Origin: Amycolatopsis azurea DSM 43854
GTDB lineage: Bacteria; Actinomycetota; Actinomycetes; Mycobacteriales; Pseudonocardiaceae
Length of the DNA stretch: 64,000 nt
Direction: 5' to 3'
Assembly: GCF_001995215.1 (NCBI RefSeq)
Contig: NZ_MUXN01000030.1
Coordinates: 1-64,000 of the forward strand
The position numbers and the translations under genes were made by a program. Positions 23,018 through 30,533 of this stretch are shown here, one piece after another (position 1 is the stretch's first letter; every line of letters begins with the position of its first letter). A model generated the notes under the pieces. It searched no databases. It saw nothing but the letters and a program-made list of their open reading frames with translations, and had not been told where the DNA came from.

Positions 23018-23737
23018 ATGCGAAAACTGGCTTCAGTCGCTCTCGGGATCCTGGCGGCGGCACTCGCGGTGTCCACGCCCGGAATCGCGAGCGCTCAGAC
23101 GGACTCCGGTGTCCAGCCCTCGATCATCGGCGGGACCACCGCCACGGAGACCTACAGCTTCATGGTCTCGCTCAGCAACGGCTGCGGCGGCAGCCTCGTC
23201 GCACCCCAGTGGATCGTGACGGCCACCCACTGCGGCAGCGCGTCGCAGGGCCGGATCGGCTCGACGAACAAGAACTCCGGCGGCGAGGTCGGCAGGATCG
23301 ACCGCCGGGTCAACAAATCCGGCACGGACCTCACCCTCATGCACCTGTCCACCGCCGTCCGGGCCACCCCGATCCCGATGGCCACGAGCAACCCGGCGCC
23401 GAACACCACCGCGCGGCTCCTCGGCTGGGGCTGCACCAGCTGGCCGAGCTGCAGCACGCCGACCACGTTGCGCCAGATCGATCTCCGGGTGCTGCCCAGC
23501 AGCTCCTGCCGCGCGGGCGGTGGCGGCGCCAACGACGTCTGCATCTCCGGCGACCGCACGCATTCCGCCTGCCACGGCGACTCCGGCGGACCGGCGGTCG
23601 TCGGCACCACCGGACGCTGGACCCTGGTCGGGGAGACGCACGGCCCCGGCGACAACGGGGGCGAATGCGCCACCAGCACCCTCTACACCGGCATCGCCCA
23701 GCACCTGAGCTGGATCAAGCAGCAGACCGGCGCCTGA
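23018..23737 (+). CDS. Secreted trypsin-like serine protease (S1)
   Basis: 239 residues. A signal peptide (residues 1-26, ending GIASA) is followed by a short propeptide and IIGG at 36-39, the new N-terminus after activation. The catalytic triad is complete: His71 (VTATHCG), Asp104 (GTDLTLMHL) and Ser189 (GDSGGP). Six or more cysteines indicate disulfides. Family S1 chymotrypsin-like enzymes of actinomycetes degrade extracellular protein. A second S1 gene lies 200 bases downstream, behind a terminator. The Asp188 context and Gly around 212 do not settle the specificity; trypsin-like is the default. Confidence 0.92.
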   Translation: MRKLASVALGILAAALAVSTPGIASAQTDSGVQPSIIGGTTATETYSFMVSLSNGCGGSLVAPQWIVTATHCGSASQGRIGSTNKNSGGEVGRIDRRVNKSGTDLTLMHLSTAVRATPIPMATSNPAPNTTARLLGWGCTSWPSCSTPTTLRQIDLRVLPSSSCRAGGGGANDVCISGDRTHSACHGDSGGPAVVGTTGRWTLVGETHGPGDNGGECATSTLYTGIAQHLSWIKQQTGA

Positions 23738-23755
23738 ACACCCGGGTACGAAAAG

Positions 23756-23790
23756 AACCGGCACGCCTCGGCCACCGAGGCGTGCCGGTT
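23756..23790 (+). terminator. Rho-independent terminator
   Basis: AACCGGCACGCCTCG (23756-23770) pairs with CGAGGCGTGCCGGTT (23776-23790), five-base loop, then TTT. Ends the first protease transcript. Confidence 0.9.
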
Positions 23791-23944
23791 TTCGTCCATT
23801 TTGGACGATCGCGCGCGGCGCAATCCTCCGAAAGAACTGTTCTTTCCCGTTGATCCGTTCGGATCTTCTCGCGGATTTCCCGGGGCACCTCGGCTGAATA
23901 CGTTCGAAGTGTCCCCCTCCCCTGCGTTTTCCCGAGGAGTCCCC

Positions 23945-24712
23945 ATGCGTGAATCCACCGGCCGGGTCGCCCGCGCCGTCGCCCTTCTCGCCGGTACCTG
24001 TGCGGCGTTCGCGACCCTGGCCGCGGCGCCCGCGGCCGCGAGCGCCCCGACCGCCCCGGTCTCGCCCGGTGCCGCGCCGTCGATCATCGGCGGCAGCACC
24101 GCCCAGAACCCCGGCTACATCGCCCGGTTCAACGGCCACGCAGGAGGTTACACGTTCTTCTGCACCAGCACGCTGATCGGCTCGCGCTGGGTCCTCACCG
24201 CCAAGCACTGCATGTACGACAACAACGGGCAGCGGCTGAAGGACATCGACCTCTACATCGGTTCCAACAGCGCTTCCGGTGGCGTGCACGCCAAAGCCTC
24301 GGCCACTTACCTGTACTCGGGCGGGGACCTCGCCCTGATCAAGCTGGACGCCGACGGCGGAAGCACTTTCGCCCGTCTCGCGAGCAGCACTTCCGACGCC
24401 CAGGAAGGTGACTCCGCCCGCGTGTACGGCTGGGGCGCGACCCAGGCCGACCACGAAGGCGACCACCAGTCGAAGGTGCTCAAGCAGGCGACGGTCCGCA
24501 TCTCCGACACGAACGCCCAGGACAACTACGGCGGCCCGGCGATCGACGCCGACACCCCGAACGGCGCGGTCGCGGGCGGGGACTCCGGCGGCCCGATGAT
24601 CGACGACGGCGTCCAGGTCGGCGTGTGCTCGACCAGCGACCGGTCCAGCACCACCAGCTACGGCAGCGTCGCCGCGGGCCGTGACTGGATCCGCCAGACC
24701 AGCGGGGTCTGA
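23945..24712 (+). CDS. Secreted trypsin-like serine protease (S1), second copy
   Basis: 255 residues from ATG 23945, preceded by GAGGAG; a longer frame upstream lacks a binding site. A signal peptide (1-33, AAAPAAASA) and a propeptide precede IIGG at 47-50. The triad is His88 (LTAKHCM), Asp128 (GGDLALIKL) and Ser214 (GGDSGGP). The sequence is clearly divergent from its neighbour, so this is an old duplication or a chance pairing rather than a recent copy. It is probably an extracellular nutritional or developmental protease. A terminator follows the stop codon. Confidence 0.92.
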   Translation: MRESTGRVARAVALLAGTCAAFATLAAAPAAASAPTAPVSPGAAPSIIGGSTAQNPGYIARFNGHAGGYTFFCTSTLIGSRWVLTAKHCMYDNNGQRLKDIDLYIGSNSASGGVHAKASATYLYSGGDLALIKLDADGGSTFARLASSTSDAQEGDSARVYGWGATQADHEGDHQSKVLKQATVRISDTNAQDNYGGPAIDADTPNGAVAGGDSGGPMIDDGVQVGVCSTSDRSSTTSYGSVAAGRDWIRQTSGV

Positions 24713-24715
24713 CGG

Positions 24716-24759
24716 CGAGGGCCGGCCCGCCGTCCTCGACGACGGCAGACCGGCCCTCG
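24716..24759. terminator. Terminator between converging genes
   Basis: CGAGGGCCGG (24716-24725) pairs with CCGGCCCTCG (24750-24759), with a second inner stem CCGTC/GACGG. It separates the protease gene from the minus-strand operon ending at 24766. Confidence 0.75.
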
Positions 24760-24765
24760 ATCCAC

Positions 24766-25023
24766 CTAGCGGCGGCTGAGGACGCGCCTCGCCAGCCATC
24801 CGGCGTAGACGGCCAGCCCGGCGACACCGGCCTTCCGCGTGGGGCGGGCCGCGATCGCCAGGCCGATGGCGAGTTCGGTGGCGCCGTTGCGGTAGGTCCA
24901 GTTGCGGACGTCGTCGGCGAAGGCCATCTTCGTCACGGGTTCGAAGGCGGCGGGGGCGGCGAAGTGGGCGAGACCGGTCGCGGCGATGCCGAGGCCGAGG
25001 ACCTTGCCGGTGCGTGCGGACAT
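24766..25023 (-). CDS. Small DoxX-like membrane protein (85 aa)
   Basis: Starts at ATG 25023, with AAGGAAGG upstream. Three to four short hydrophobic helices (VLGLGIAATGLAHFAAP, ELAIGLAIAARP, AGVAGLAVYAGWLA) with the loop AFEPVTKMAFADDVRNWTYR. The pattern recalls DoxX-like or related small redox-linked membrane proteins. It is the last gene of an operon with the TetR regulator and the AurF-like oxygenase, 17 bases after the latter, so it may help deliver electrons or substrate. The function is inferred from context. Confidence 0.6.
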   Translation of the reverse strand: MSARTGKVLGLGIAATGLAHFAAPAAFEPVTKMAFADDVRNWTYRNGATELAIGLAIAARPTRKAGVAGLAVYAGWLARRVLSRR

Positions 25024-25040
25024 GGAGGTGCCTTCCTTGT

Positions 25041-25931
25041 TCAGTCGAGGACGCCGGCGCGGCGCCAAAGCCGTCGGCTCGGGCCGCCGATGAGGCCGAT
25101 TTCGGTGAAGTACTCGACGGCCTTGGCCGCCCACACCGCCTTGGTGCGGCGCCAGTGCGGGTTCGCGTCGGCGACTTGGCGGGCCTCACGGGGGTCGAGG
25201 CCAACGGAGGTGTACGCCTTGGGGTGCAACAGTTCCGACGTCGCGACATAGGCCATGCCCGCGATCGCCCAGCGGATCAGCTCGCGGCCGGCCCGACCGT
25301 GACGGGCCCAGGCACGGCCCAGCTCGTCCTTGGCGAAGCTGATGTGGCGGGCCTCTTCGATGACGTGGATGCGGGAGATCATCCGGATCATCGGCTGGAG
25401 GCTGTCGTCGCGCATCATCTCGCGTTGCATGCCGTCGGCGAGTTCTTCGACGTAGATGGCTCCGGCGAACAGCAGCGCGGGACCGCAGACGGCGCCGAAC
25501 ACCTTGCCCGCCCGGTGCGCCGAGCGGCTCGGGCGCCGGACGACGCCGCCGCTCTTCTCGATCGAGCGGGCGAACATCGTGCTGTGACGGCATTCGTCGG
25601 CGATCTCGGTGAGCGCGTACTGGGCGTTGTGCGTCGTCGGGTCGCTGTTGTACACGTGCCGCACGAGGCCCTGCATCAGGATCAGCTCGAACCAGATGCC
25701 CGACGCCGCCGCGGCCGCGGCCTCCTGACGACTCAGCTCACTACGCTGGTCTTCGTCGAGCCGGTCCCACAACTCGGTGCCGTACAAGGAACATCGTTCC
25801 GGCGCCTTGCCGTAGGCGCCGTCGAGCAGCGGTGCCTGCCAGTCGACGTCGACGTCCGGGTCGTAGGAAAGCCGTGCGGAGGAGCGCTGCAGGCGCTCGG
25901 CGACGCGTTCGCTTTCGGTGTTCGCGGTCAT
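25041..25931 (-). CDS. AurF-like diiron oxygenase
   Basis: 296 residues, all-helical. The iron-ligand helices are visible: ALTEIADECRHSTMFARS, IYVEELADGMQREMMRDD and HVIEEARHISFAKDELGR, giving the ExxH-type set of AurF/ferritin-like diiron oxygenases (such as the p-aminobenzoate N-oxygenase). In many actinomycetes such an enzyme sits beside a TetR regulator outside any antibiotic cluster, with unknown substrate. It overlaps the TetR stop codon by four bases, indicating coupled translation. No amine or polyketide gene is nearby, so a general role such as oxidation or lipid modification is also possible. Confidence 0.85.
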   Translation of the reverse strand: MTANTESERVAERLQRSSARLSYDPDVDVDWQAPLLDGAYGKAPERCSLYGTELWDRLDEDQRSELSRQEAAAAAASGIWFELILMQGLVRHVYNSDPTTHNAQYALTEIADECRHSTMFARSIEKSGGVVRRPSRSAHRAGKVFGAVCGPALLFAGAIYVEELADGMQREMMRDDSLQPMIRMISRIHVIEEARHISFAKDELGRAWARHGRAGRELIRWAIAGMAYVATSELLHPKAYTSVGLDPREARQVADANPHWRRTKAVWAAKAVEYFTEIGLIGGPSRRLWRRAGVLD

Positions 25932-26536
25932 GACGACCTCCTCGGATCAGAGCTTCCCAACGCGCGCAGGGTGAACGTGACCAGGTGCGCGATCGTGTCC
26001 GGGCCGCCGTCCCCGGCCAGCGGGCCGACGAGCGTTTCCGCACCGGCGCCGACCAGCGCGGCGGCGGTGGCTTCCGCGTCCTGCGGGGGCAGCAATCCCC
26101 TCGCGACGCCGTCGGCGATGGCGTGAGCGATGACCTCGCGGAACGCGCGGCGGAACACCAGCCGCTCGGCCTCGACCACGGCGTCGACCGGTTCGGCCAG
26201 CAACGCATACGCCAGCCTCGGCGCCTTCAAGGCCCGGCCGGCGAAGGTCTCGATCACCGCGACCACGCGCTCGCGGACATCGCCCTGCGCCGCGGCCGCC
26301 TCGACGGCGGCGATCTCACGGGAGACGACCTCGCGGAAGACCTCGACGACCAGGTCGGCCTTGGACGGGAACTGCCGGTACACGCTGCCGGTGCCGACGC
26401 CCGCCTGCGCGGCGACCGCGGCCATCGAGCAGCCCGCGTAGCCGGTCTCGGCCAGCAGCGCGACGGCGGCGGCCAGGATCTCGCCTCGCTGCGAGTCCAG
26501 CCTGGCCTGCGTCTTCGGGGTACGTCGGTACGGCAC
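25928..26536 (-). CDS. TetR family transcriptional regulator
   Basis: 202 residues from GTG 26536; upstream codons run into the inverted repeat at 26588. The N-terminal HTH is typical: RGEILAAAVALLAETGYAGC and SMAAVAAQAGVGTGSVYRQF followed by PSKADLV. The C-terminal ligand domain is helical (residues 70-200). The TetR gene leads the operon with the AurF-like oxygenase, which it presumably represses. No Shine-Dalgarno sequence is visible before the GTG, so the start is less certain than the fold. Confidence 0.8.
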   Translation of the reverse strand: MPYRRTPKTQARLDSQRGEILAAAVALLAETGYAGCSMAAVAAQAGVGTGSVYRQFPSKADLVVEVFREVVSREIAAVEAAAAQGDVRERVVAVIETFAGRALKAPRLAYALLAEPVDAVVEAERLVFRRAFREVIAHAIADGVARGLLPPQDAEATAAALVGAGAETLVGPLAGDGGPDTIAHLVTFTLRALGSSDPRRSS

Positions 26537-26587
26537 GCAAGGAGTGAAGCACGGATTCCGCACTTCAGCAACGGTCTCTCGGCGGGA

Positions 26588-26642
26588 GTCCGTGAAGGCC
26601 TCTTTGAGGGACTCTGGGTCCCTCAAGGAGGCCTTCACGGAC
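26588..26642. repeat. Long inverted repeat, copy 1 of 2 (terminator-like)
   Basis: GTCCGTGAAGGCCTCTTTGA with GGGA forms a 24-base arm that pairs, with one mismatch, with TCCCTCAAGGAGGCCTTCAC plus GGAC around a short loop. Copy 2 is at 46581-46635. Both sit just past the 3' end of a glycoside hydrolase gene (here GH87, there GH18). The family is a dispersed intergenic repeat and may end transcription. Confidence 0.8.
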
Positions 26643-26659
26643 TTGGGCGCTAGTGGGCG

Positions 26660-29600
26660 CTAGTTGCGGGTGAGGGTGAAGGTGCTCGTCTTGTTCCGGA
26701 TGTCCTCGGCGTTGTCGCTCAGGGTGAGGCCGGTGAACGTCGCCGCGCCGACGGCCGGGCCCTGCCCCGGTTCCGGCAGCTCGTTGGCCCAGATCCCGAT
26801 CCCGGACTTCGCGTCGAACTCGTCACCGCTGCGCTGAGCACCGCTGACCGACACGTTCGTCAGCACCGTGTCTTCGACCGGGTGCTCCGGGTTGCCTCCG
26901 GTGTACTTGGTCTGGAACATGATGCCGCTGTAGGTCGGGCTCTGGATGTCCACATCGGACACTCGGATACCCCTGAACTCCTTCGACGCGGAGAACATCC
27001 ACAGCGCGGGGAACGTCTGCTGTCCCCAGAAATGACCGCCGGTGCGGACCAGCGAGACGTTCTGGACGGTCGTCGGCTGCGGGCCGAACCCGAGGAACGG
27101 GTAGCCGAAGTCGAGCGAGCTGACCGTGATCCCCGAGTACGTCAGCGTGTCCGCGATGTAGAGGTTCCGGAAGGTGTTGCCGTACCCGCCGTAGATCGCC
27201 AGACCCGCCGCCCGCCACGGGAGCAGCACGGTCAGGTTCTCGAACACGTTGTCGTACTGGTTGCCCTGGTTGAGATCCGTGGCGGCGAACAGCGCGAAAC
27301 TGTCGTCGCCGGTCGAGCGCGCCTCGTTGTTGGTGACCCGGTTCCCCGTGCTGCCGTTGGTGAAGTTGACGCCGTCGGCGAACGTGTCGCGGATCCGCGA
27401 GTTCTTCACCGTGGTGTTGTCCACATTGGTCGCCCAGAGCAGGCACATCTGGTGCTCCACCCAGATGTCGTCGATGGTCATGTTCGAGACGTTCGTGAAG
27501 TTGAAGACCTTGCCCGGCCCGTCGTTGCGGGAGGTGTAGTTCCCGAACACGGCGAATCCGCCGAACGTCGAACCGCTCGCGCTCGCCTGCGCGTCGAACC
27601 CGATGTCGGTGTTCTCCTGCCCGGCGGGCGCGGTGAACTTCGTGAACCACGGCCCGGCGCCGACCACGGTGATCGGCTTCCCGTACACGGTGACCTTGTT
27701 CGTCATCGGGTACTGCCCCGGTGGCAGGAAGACGCCGGTGAGGTTCGGGTCCTGGCGGACCTTGTCCAGCGCGGCCTGCACGTCCTGCTGCGTGAACCCG
27801 GCCGGGACGGCGTAGCGCGCCGGGTCGGGGTTCGCGGTCGCGGTGACCAGCTCGAAGTTCACGAAGTCGATCGCGTAGTTCAGGCCGTTGCCCGCGTCCT
27901 TCTGCAGCTTGATCTTGTGCCCGGCGGGCACGGTGGTACCGAGCAGCATGCTCGCCTCGTCGTAGACGTGCCGCGCCGGACCGGCGCCCGGCGAGTTCTG
28001 CGGAGCGGCTTCGGGGCCATAAAGCCAAGCGTGCCGCGAAGTCAGATCGATGGCTTTCAGGAACGTGCCGTCGACGTAGACGTTCAGCGTCGAGTTCTGC
28101 CCGCCACCGCCCGCGGCGTCCGGCATCGAGAACCGGGTCACCAGGGTGTTCGTCGCCGCGCGGGTGGTGAATTCGACCGAAGAGCCGGTCGAGTTCAGCG
28201 TGACGGCCTTGCGGCCCGACGCTTCGCCCGCGAGATCGCCGATCTTCCGGTTCGGGCCGATCACGGACGCGCCGCCCGCGACCACGCCGTCCTCGGCCTC
28301 GTACATGTCGTAGGGCAGGTTCGCGCCGCGGCCGACGAACAGCGCCTGCGTGCTCGTGTTGTTGGCCTGTTTGGCGGGCAGTTCGTTGGTGTCGTTCGCG
28401 ACGACCGTCTTCACCGTGTACCGGCCGTTTCCGGCGGTCCAGGTGCCGGCGTTCACCGGCGGCGCGGTGGCCCCGGCGGCGATCGCGCCGGTGTACGTAC
28501 CGCTGAGCGTCTTGACGACCGCGCCGTTCTGATCGGTGATCGTCACCGTGACGCCGTGAGCGCCGCCCGCCGAAGCGACCGTGCCCTGATTGCGCACCGT
28601 CGCGCTGAAGGTCACCGTGTCGCCCACCGTGGGGTTGTTCGGCGACCACGCGGTGGCCGCGACGAGGTCGGAACTCTGCACCGGGCTGACGACGAGCGCC
28701 GTCGAACCGGTGTAGGAGTTGTTGCCCTCGTCCTGCTCGATGACGGCGTTGGCTTCGTCGACCTTCGCGGTGATCTGGTGACTGCCCGCCTCCCGGGCTC
28801 CGATATTCGCCGACACCGTCGCCGACGCTCCGGCCGCGAGAGCGCCGACCTGGGCGGTGCCGGCCTTCGCCGTACCGAGGTAGAGGTTCACGTTCGTCGC
28901 GCCCGAGGCCGCGGTCCCGGCGTTGCGGACGGTCGCCGACACGGTGATCGCGTCGGTTTCCACCGGGTTCTGCGGCGACCACGAAACGCCCGAGACCGTC
29001 AGGTCGGGGTTCGGCGCGGGGACGCCGAAGACCTGGAACTCCGCGGCCTGACCACCGAGGGCACCGGAATTGGCGGTGATCCGCAGACGGACGTCGGCGG
29101 CGCGGCCGGTGACCGGGATCGTCACGGTGTTCCCGCTCGACGGGGCGAACGTGTACGTCTGCGCGGGCGCCAGCGCGGTGAACGCCGTCGCGCCCTGGTC
29201 ACGCCCTTCGACCGCGATCGTCTGCGTCCGCTGGCCCCAGGCGGGATCAGGGTTGAGCTTGACGACGACCCGGTCCAACTCGGCGTTGGACCCGAGCGCC
29301 ACGGTCAGCAGGTTCGGGTACGCCGCGCCCTCCCAATACGTGGTCACGGAGTCGTCGTTCGCGTTGGCCGCGACGTAGGTGTGCTGGACCGAAGACGCCG
29401 TGATCTGCTTGCCCAGCGAGAGATTCGTCCCGGCCTGGGTACCGGCTCGGGTCACCGTGCCGCTGCTGGGCGACTGGTTTCCCGCCGCGTCGCGGGCGCG
29501 CACGGAATAGGCGACGGTCGCGCTTTCCGGCTGGTCGTCGGTGTAGGTCAGGACGTCCCCGGCGACGCTGCCCCGAAGCTGCCCGTTGGCGTAGACGTCG

Positions 29601-30229
29601 TAGCCCGTGACGCCGGTGTTGTCGGCCGAAGCCGACCAGCTCAGCCGGATCTTCCCGCTCGACGGCTCGGTGTAGGTCAGGTTCCCCGGCGCGGACGGCG
29701 GACGCGTGTCCCCGCCCGCCGGGCCGTGCACCTCGAACTCCGAGAGCTGGGCGGCGGGCCAGCCGGTGTTGGCGGTGATGGTCAGCCGCACGAACCGGGT
29801 GTTCCCGGTGACGTCGAGGGTGACGGTGTTGCCGGTCGCCGGATCGAACCGGTGGACGGCCGAAGGCGCGAGGTCGCCGAAGCTCGTGCCGTTCGCGCTG
29901 CCCTGCACCGAGATGGTCTGGGTGCGGGCTTCCCAGCCGGACGGCAGTTTGAGCACGAGCCGGGCGATGTCCGTGGCCGCGCCGAGATCGGCCTGGACCC
30001 ACTGCGGGAACTGGTTGTTCGTGCTTTCCCAGTAAGTGGCCTGGTCGCCGTCTCCGACGTTGGCCACGGCGTAGCCGGCCAGCTGACTGCCGGCGGTGTA
30101 CGTCGCGTCGGCGGCTTCGACGGCGGCGGCTGGGGCCGGGGTTTCGCTCGCCGCGATGGCGGGCGGGGCCAGAAGGAGGGACAGGGCTGCGTACGTCATC
30201 GCGCGCGACAGAAGGCGCTTCGTTCTCAT
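26660..30229 (-). CDS. Secreted multidomain GH87-like alpha-1,3-glucanase (mycodextranase)
   Basis: 1189 residues: signal peptide (1-27); F5/8-type discoidin domains at about 40-170 and 270-400 with an Fn3 domain between (178-265); two CARDB domains (about 410-515 and 520-630); a CBM35-like domain (about 640-785, YDMYEAEDGVVAGGASV); and a C-terminal right-handed beta-helix (about 795-1189). The helix carries IRDTFADGVNFTNGS and ARSTGDDSFALFA, matching the acidic catalytic residues of GH87 alpha-1,3-glucanases, which cut fungal-wall alpha-1,3-glucan. Length and accessory domains fit such enzymes. GH87 rather than another beta-helix family is judged from these motifs. A TGGCACGTGCCA palindrome lies upstream. 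Confidence 0.8.
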   Translation of the reverse strand: MRTKRLLSRAMTYAALSLLLAPPAIAASETPAPAAAVEAADATYTAGSQLAGYAVANVGDGDQATYWESTNNQFPQWVQADLGAATDIARLVLKLPSGWEARTQTISVQGSANGTSFGDLAPSAVHRFDPATGNTVTLDVTGNTRFVRLTITANTGWPAAQLSEFEVHGPAGGDTRPPSAPGNLTYTEPSSGKIRLSWSASADNTGVTGYDVYANGQLRGSVAGDVLTYTDDQPESATVAYSVRARDAAGNQSPSSGTVTRAGTQAGTNLSLGKQITASSVQHTYVAANANDDSVTTYWEGAAYPNLLTVALGSNAELDRVVVKLNPDPAWGQRTQTIAVEGRDQGATAFTALAPAQTYTFAPSSGNTVTIPVTGRAADVRLRITANSGALGGQAAEFQVFGVPAPNPDLTVSGVSWSPQNPVETDAITVSATVRNAGTAASGATNVNLYLGTAKAGTAQVGALAAGASATVSANIGAREAGSHQITAKVDEANAVIEQDEGNNSYTGSTALVVSPVQSSDLVAATAWSPNNPTVGDTVTFSATVRNQGTVASAGGAHGVTVTITDQNGAVVKTLSGTYTGAIAAGATAPPVNAGTWTAGNGRYTVKTVVANDTNELPAKQANNTSTQALFVGRGANLPYDMYEAEDGVVAGGASVIGPNRKIGDLAGEASGRKAVTLNSTGSSVEFTTRAATNTLVTRFSMPDAAGGGGQNSTLNVYVDGTFLKAIDLTSRHAWLYGPEAAPQNSPGAGPARHVYDEASMLLGTTVPAGHKIKLQKDAGNGLNYAIDFVNFELVTATANPDPARYAVPAGFTQQDVQAALDKVRQDPNLTGVFLPPGQYPMTNKVTVYGKPITVVGAGPWFTKFTAPAGQENTDIGFDAQASASGSTFGGFAVFGNYTSRNDGPGKVFNFTNVSNMTIDDIWVEHQMCLLWATNVDNTTVKNSRIRDTFADGVNFTNGSTGNRVTNNEARSTGDDSFALFAATDLNQGNQYDNVFENLTVLLPWRAAGLAIYGGYGNTFRNLYIADTLTYSGITVSSLDFGYPFLGFGPQPTTVQNVSLVRTGGHFWGQQTFPALWMFSASKEFRGIRVSDVDIQSPTYSGIMFQTKYTGGNPEHPVEDTVLTNVSVSGAQRSGDEFDAKSGIGIWANELPEPGQGPAVGAATFTGLTLSDNAEDIRNKTSTFTLTRN

Positions 30230-30319
30230 GACATTCCTCTGCTCCGGTGCGGGGACTGAGCGGAATCTTCCTGATTCTTGTCATGTTCTTGCGCTGAAAT
30301 GTCCAAGAATTACAGCCCA

Positions 30320-30331
30320 TGGCACGTGCCA
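30320..30331. promoter_or_regulatory. TGGCACGTGCCA palindrome upstream of the glucanase gene
   Basis: A 12-base perfect palindrome 91 bases before the GH87 gene, where a LacI- or ROK-type sugar repressor might bind. CAAGAA repeats flank it on the minus strand. Function inferred. Confidence 0.3.
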
Positions 30332-30422
30332 AGTCAACGCCCGGCCTTAAATCGCGTGACCGGCCGGAAACACGCTGCTAACGTCCGGCGGTCCAGGTGC
30401 TTCCCGAGAGAAGGAGAGCGGC

Positions 30423-30533
30423 GTGCGCCGAGCTGTCGAGTTCCCCAGTCGTACGGACCTTTCGACAGCCCTGGAGCCGTTCATCCATGACGTACCTGAA
30501 CATCGGGATCCTCGCCCATGTCGACGCCGGTAA
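30423..30533 (+). CDS. Possible leader peptide of the Tet(M)-like gene (36 aa)
   Basis: GTG 30423 has AGAAGGAGAG six bases upstream, stronger than the site of the following gene. The reading frame (VRRAVEFPSRTDLSTALEPF...) runs over the start of the Tet(M)-like gene in a different frame and stops at 30533. An 8-bp hairpin (GCTGTCGA 30432-30439 with TCGACAGC 30462-30469) lies inside. tet(M) genes are classically controlled by a leader peptide, so this could be one. It may also be a chance frame. Confidence 0.35.
   Translation: MRRAVEFPSRTDLSTALEPFIHDVPEHRDPRPCRRR

Noticed and set aside
26882..30259. Long plus-strand open frame of over 1100 codons opposite the glucanase
   Set aside because: Composition is Arg/Val/Gly repeats without domains; the minus strand has signal peptide, domains and codon bias.
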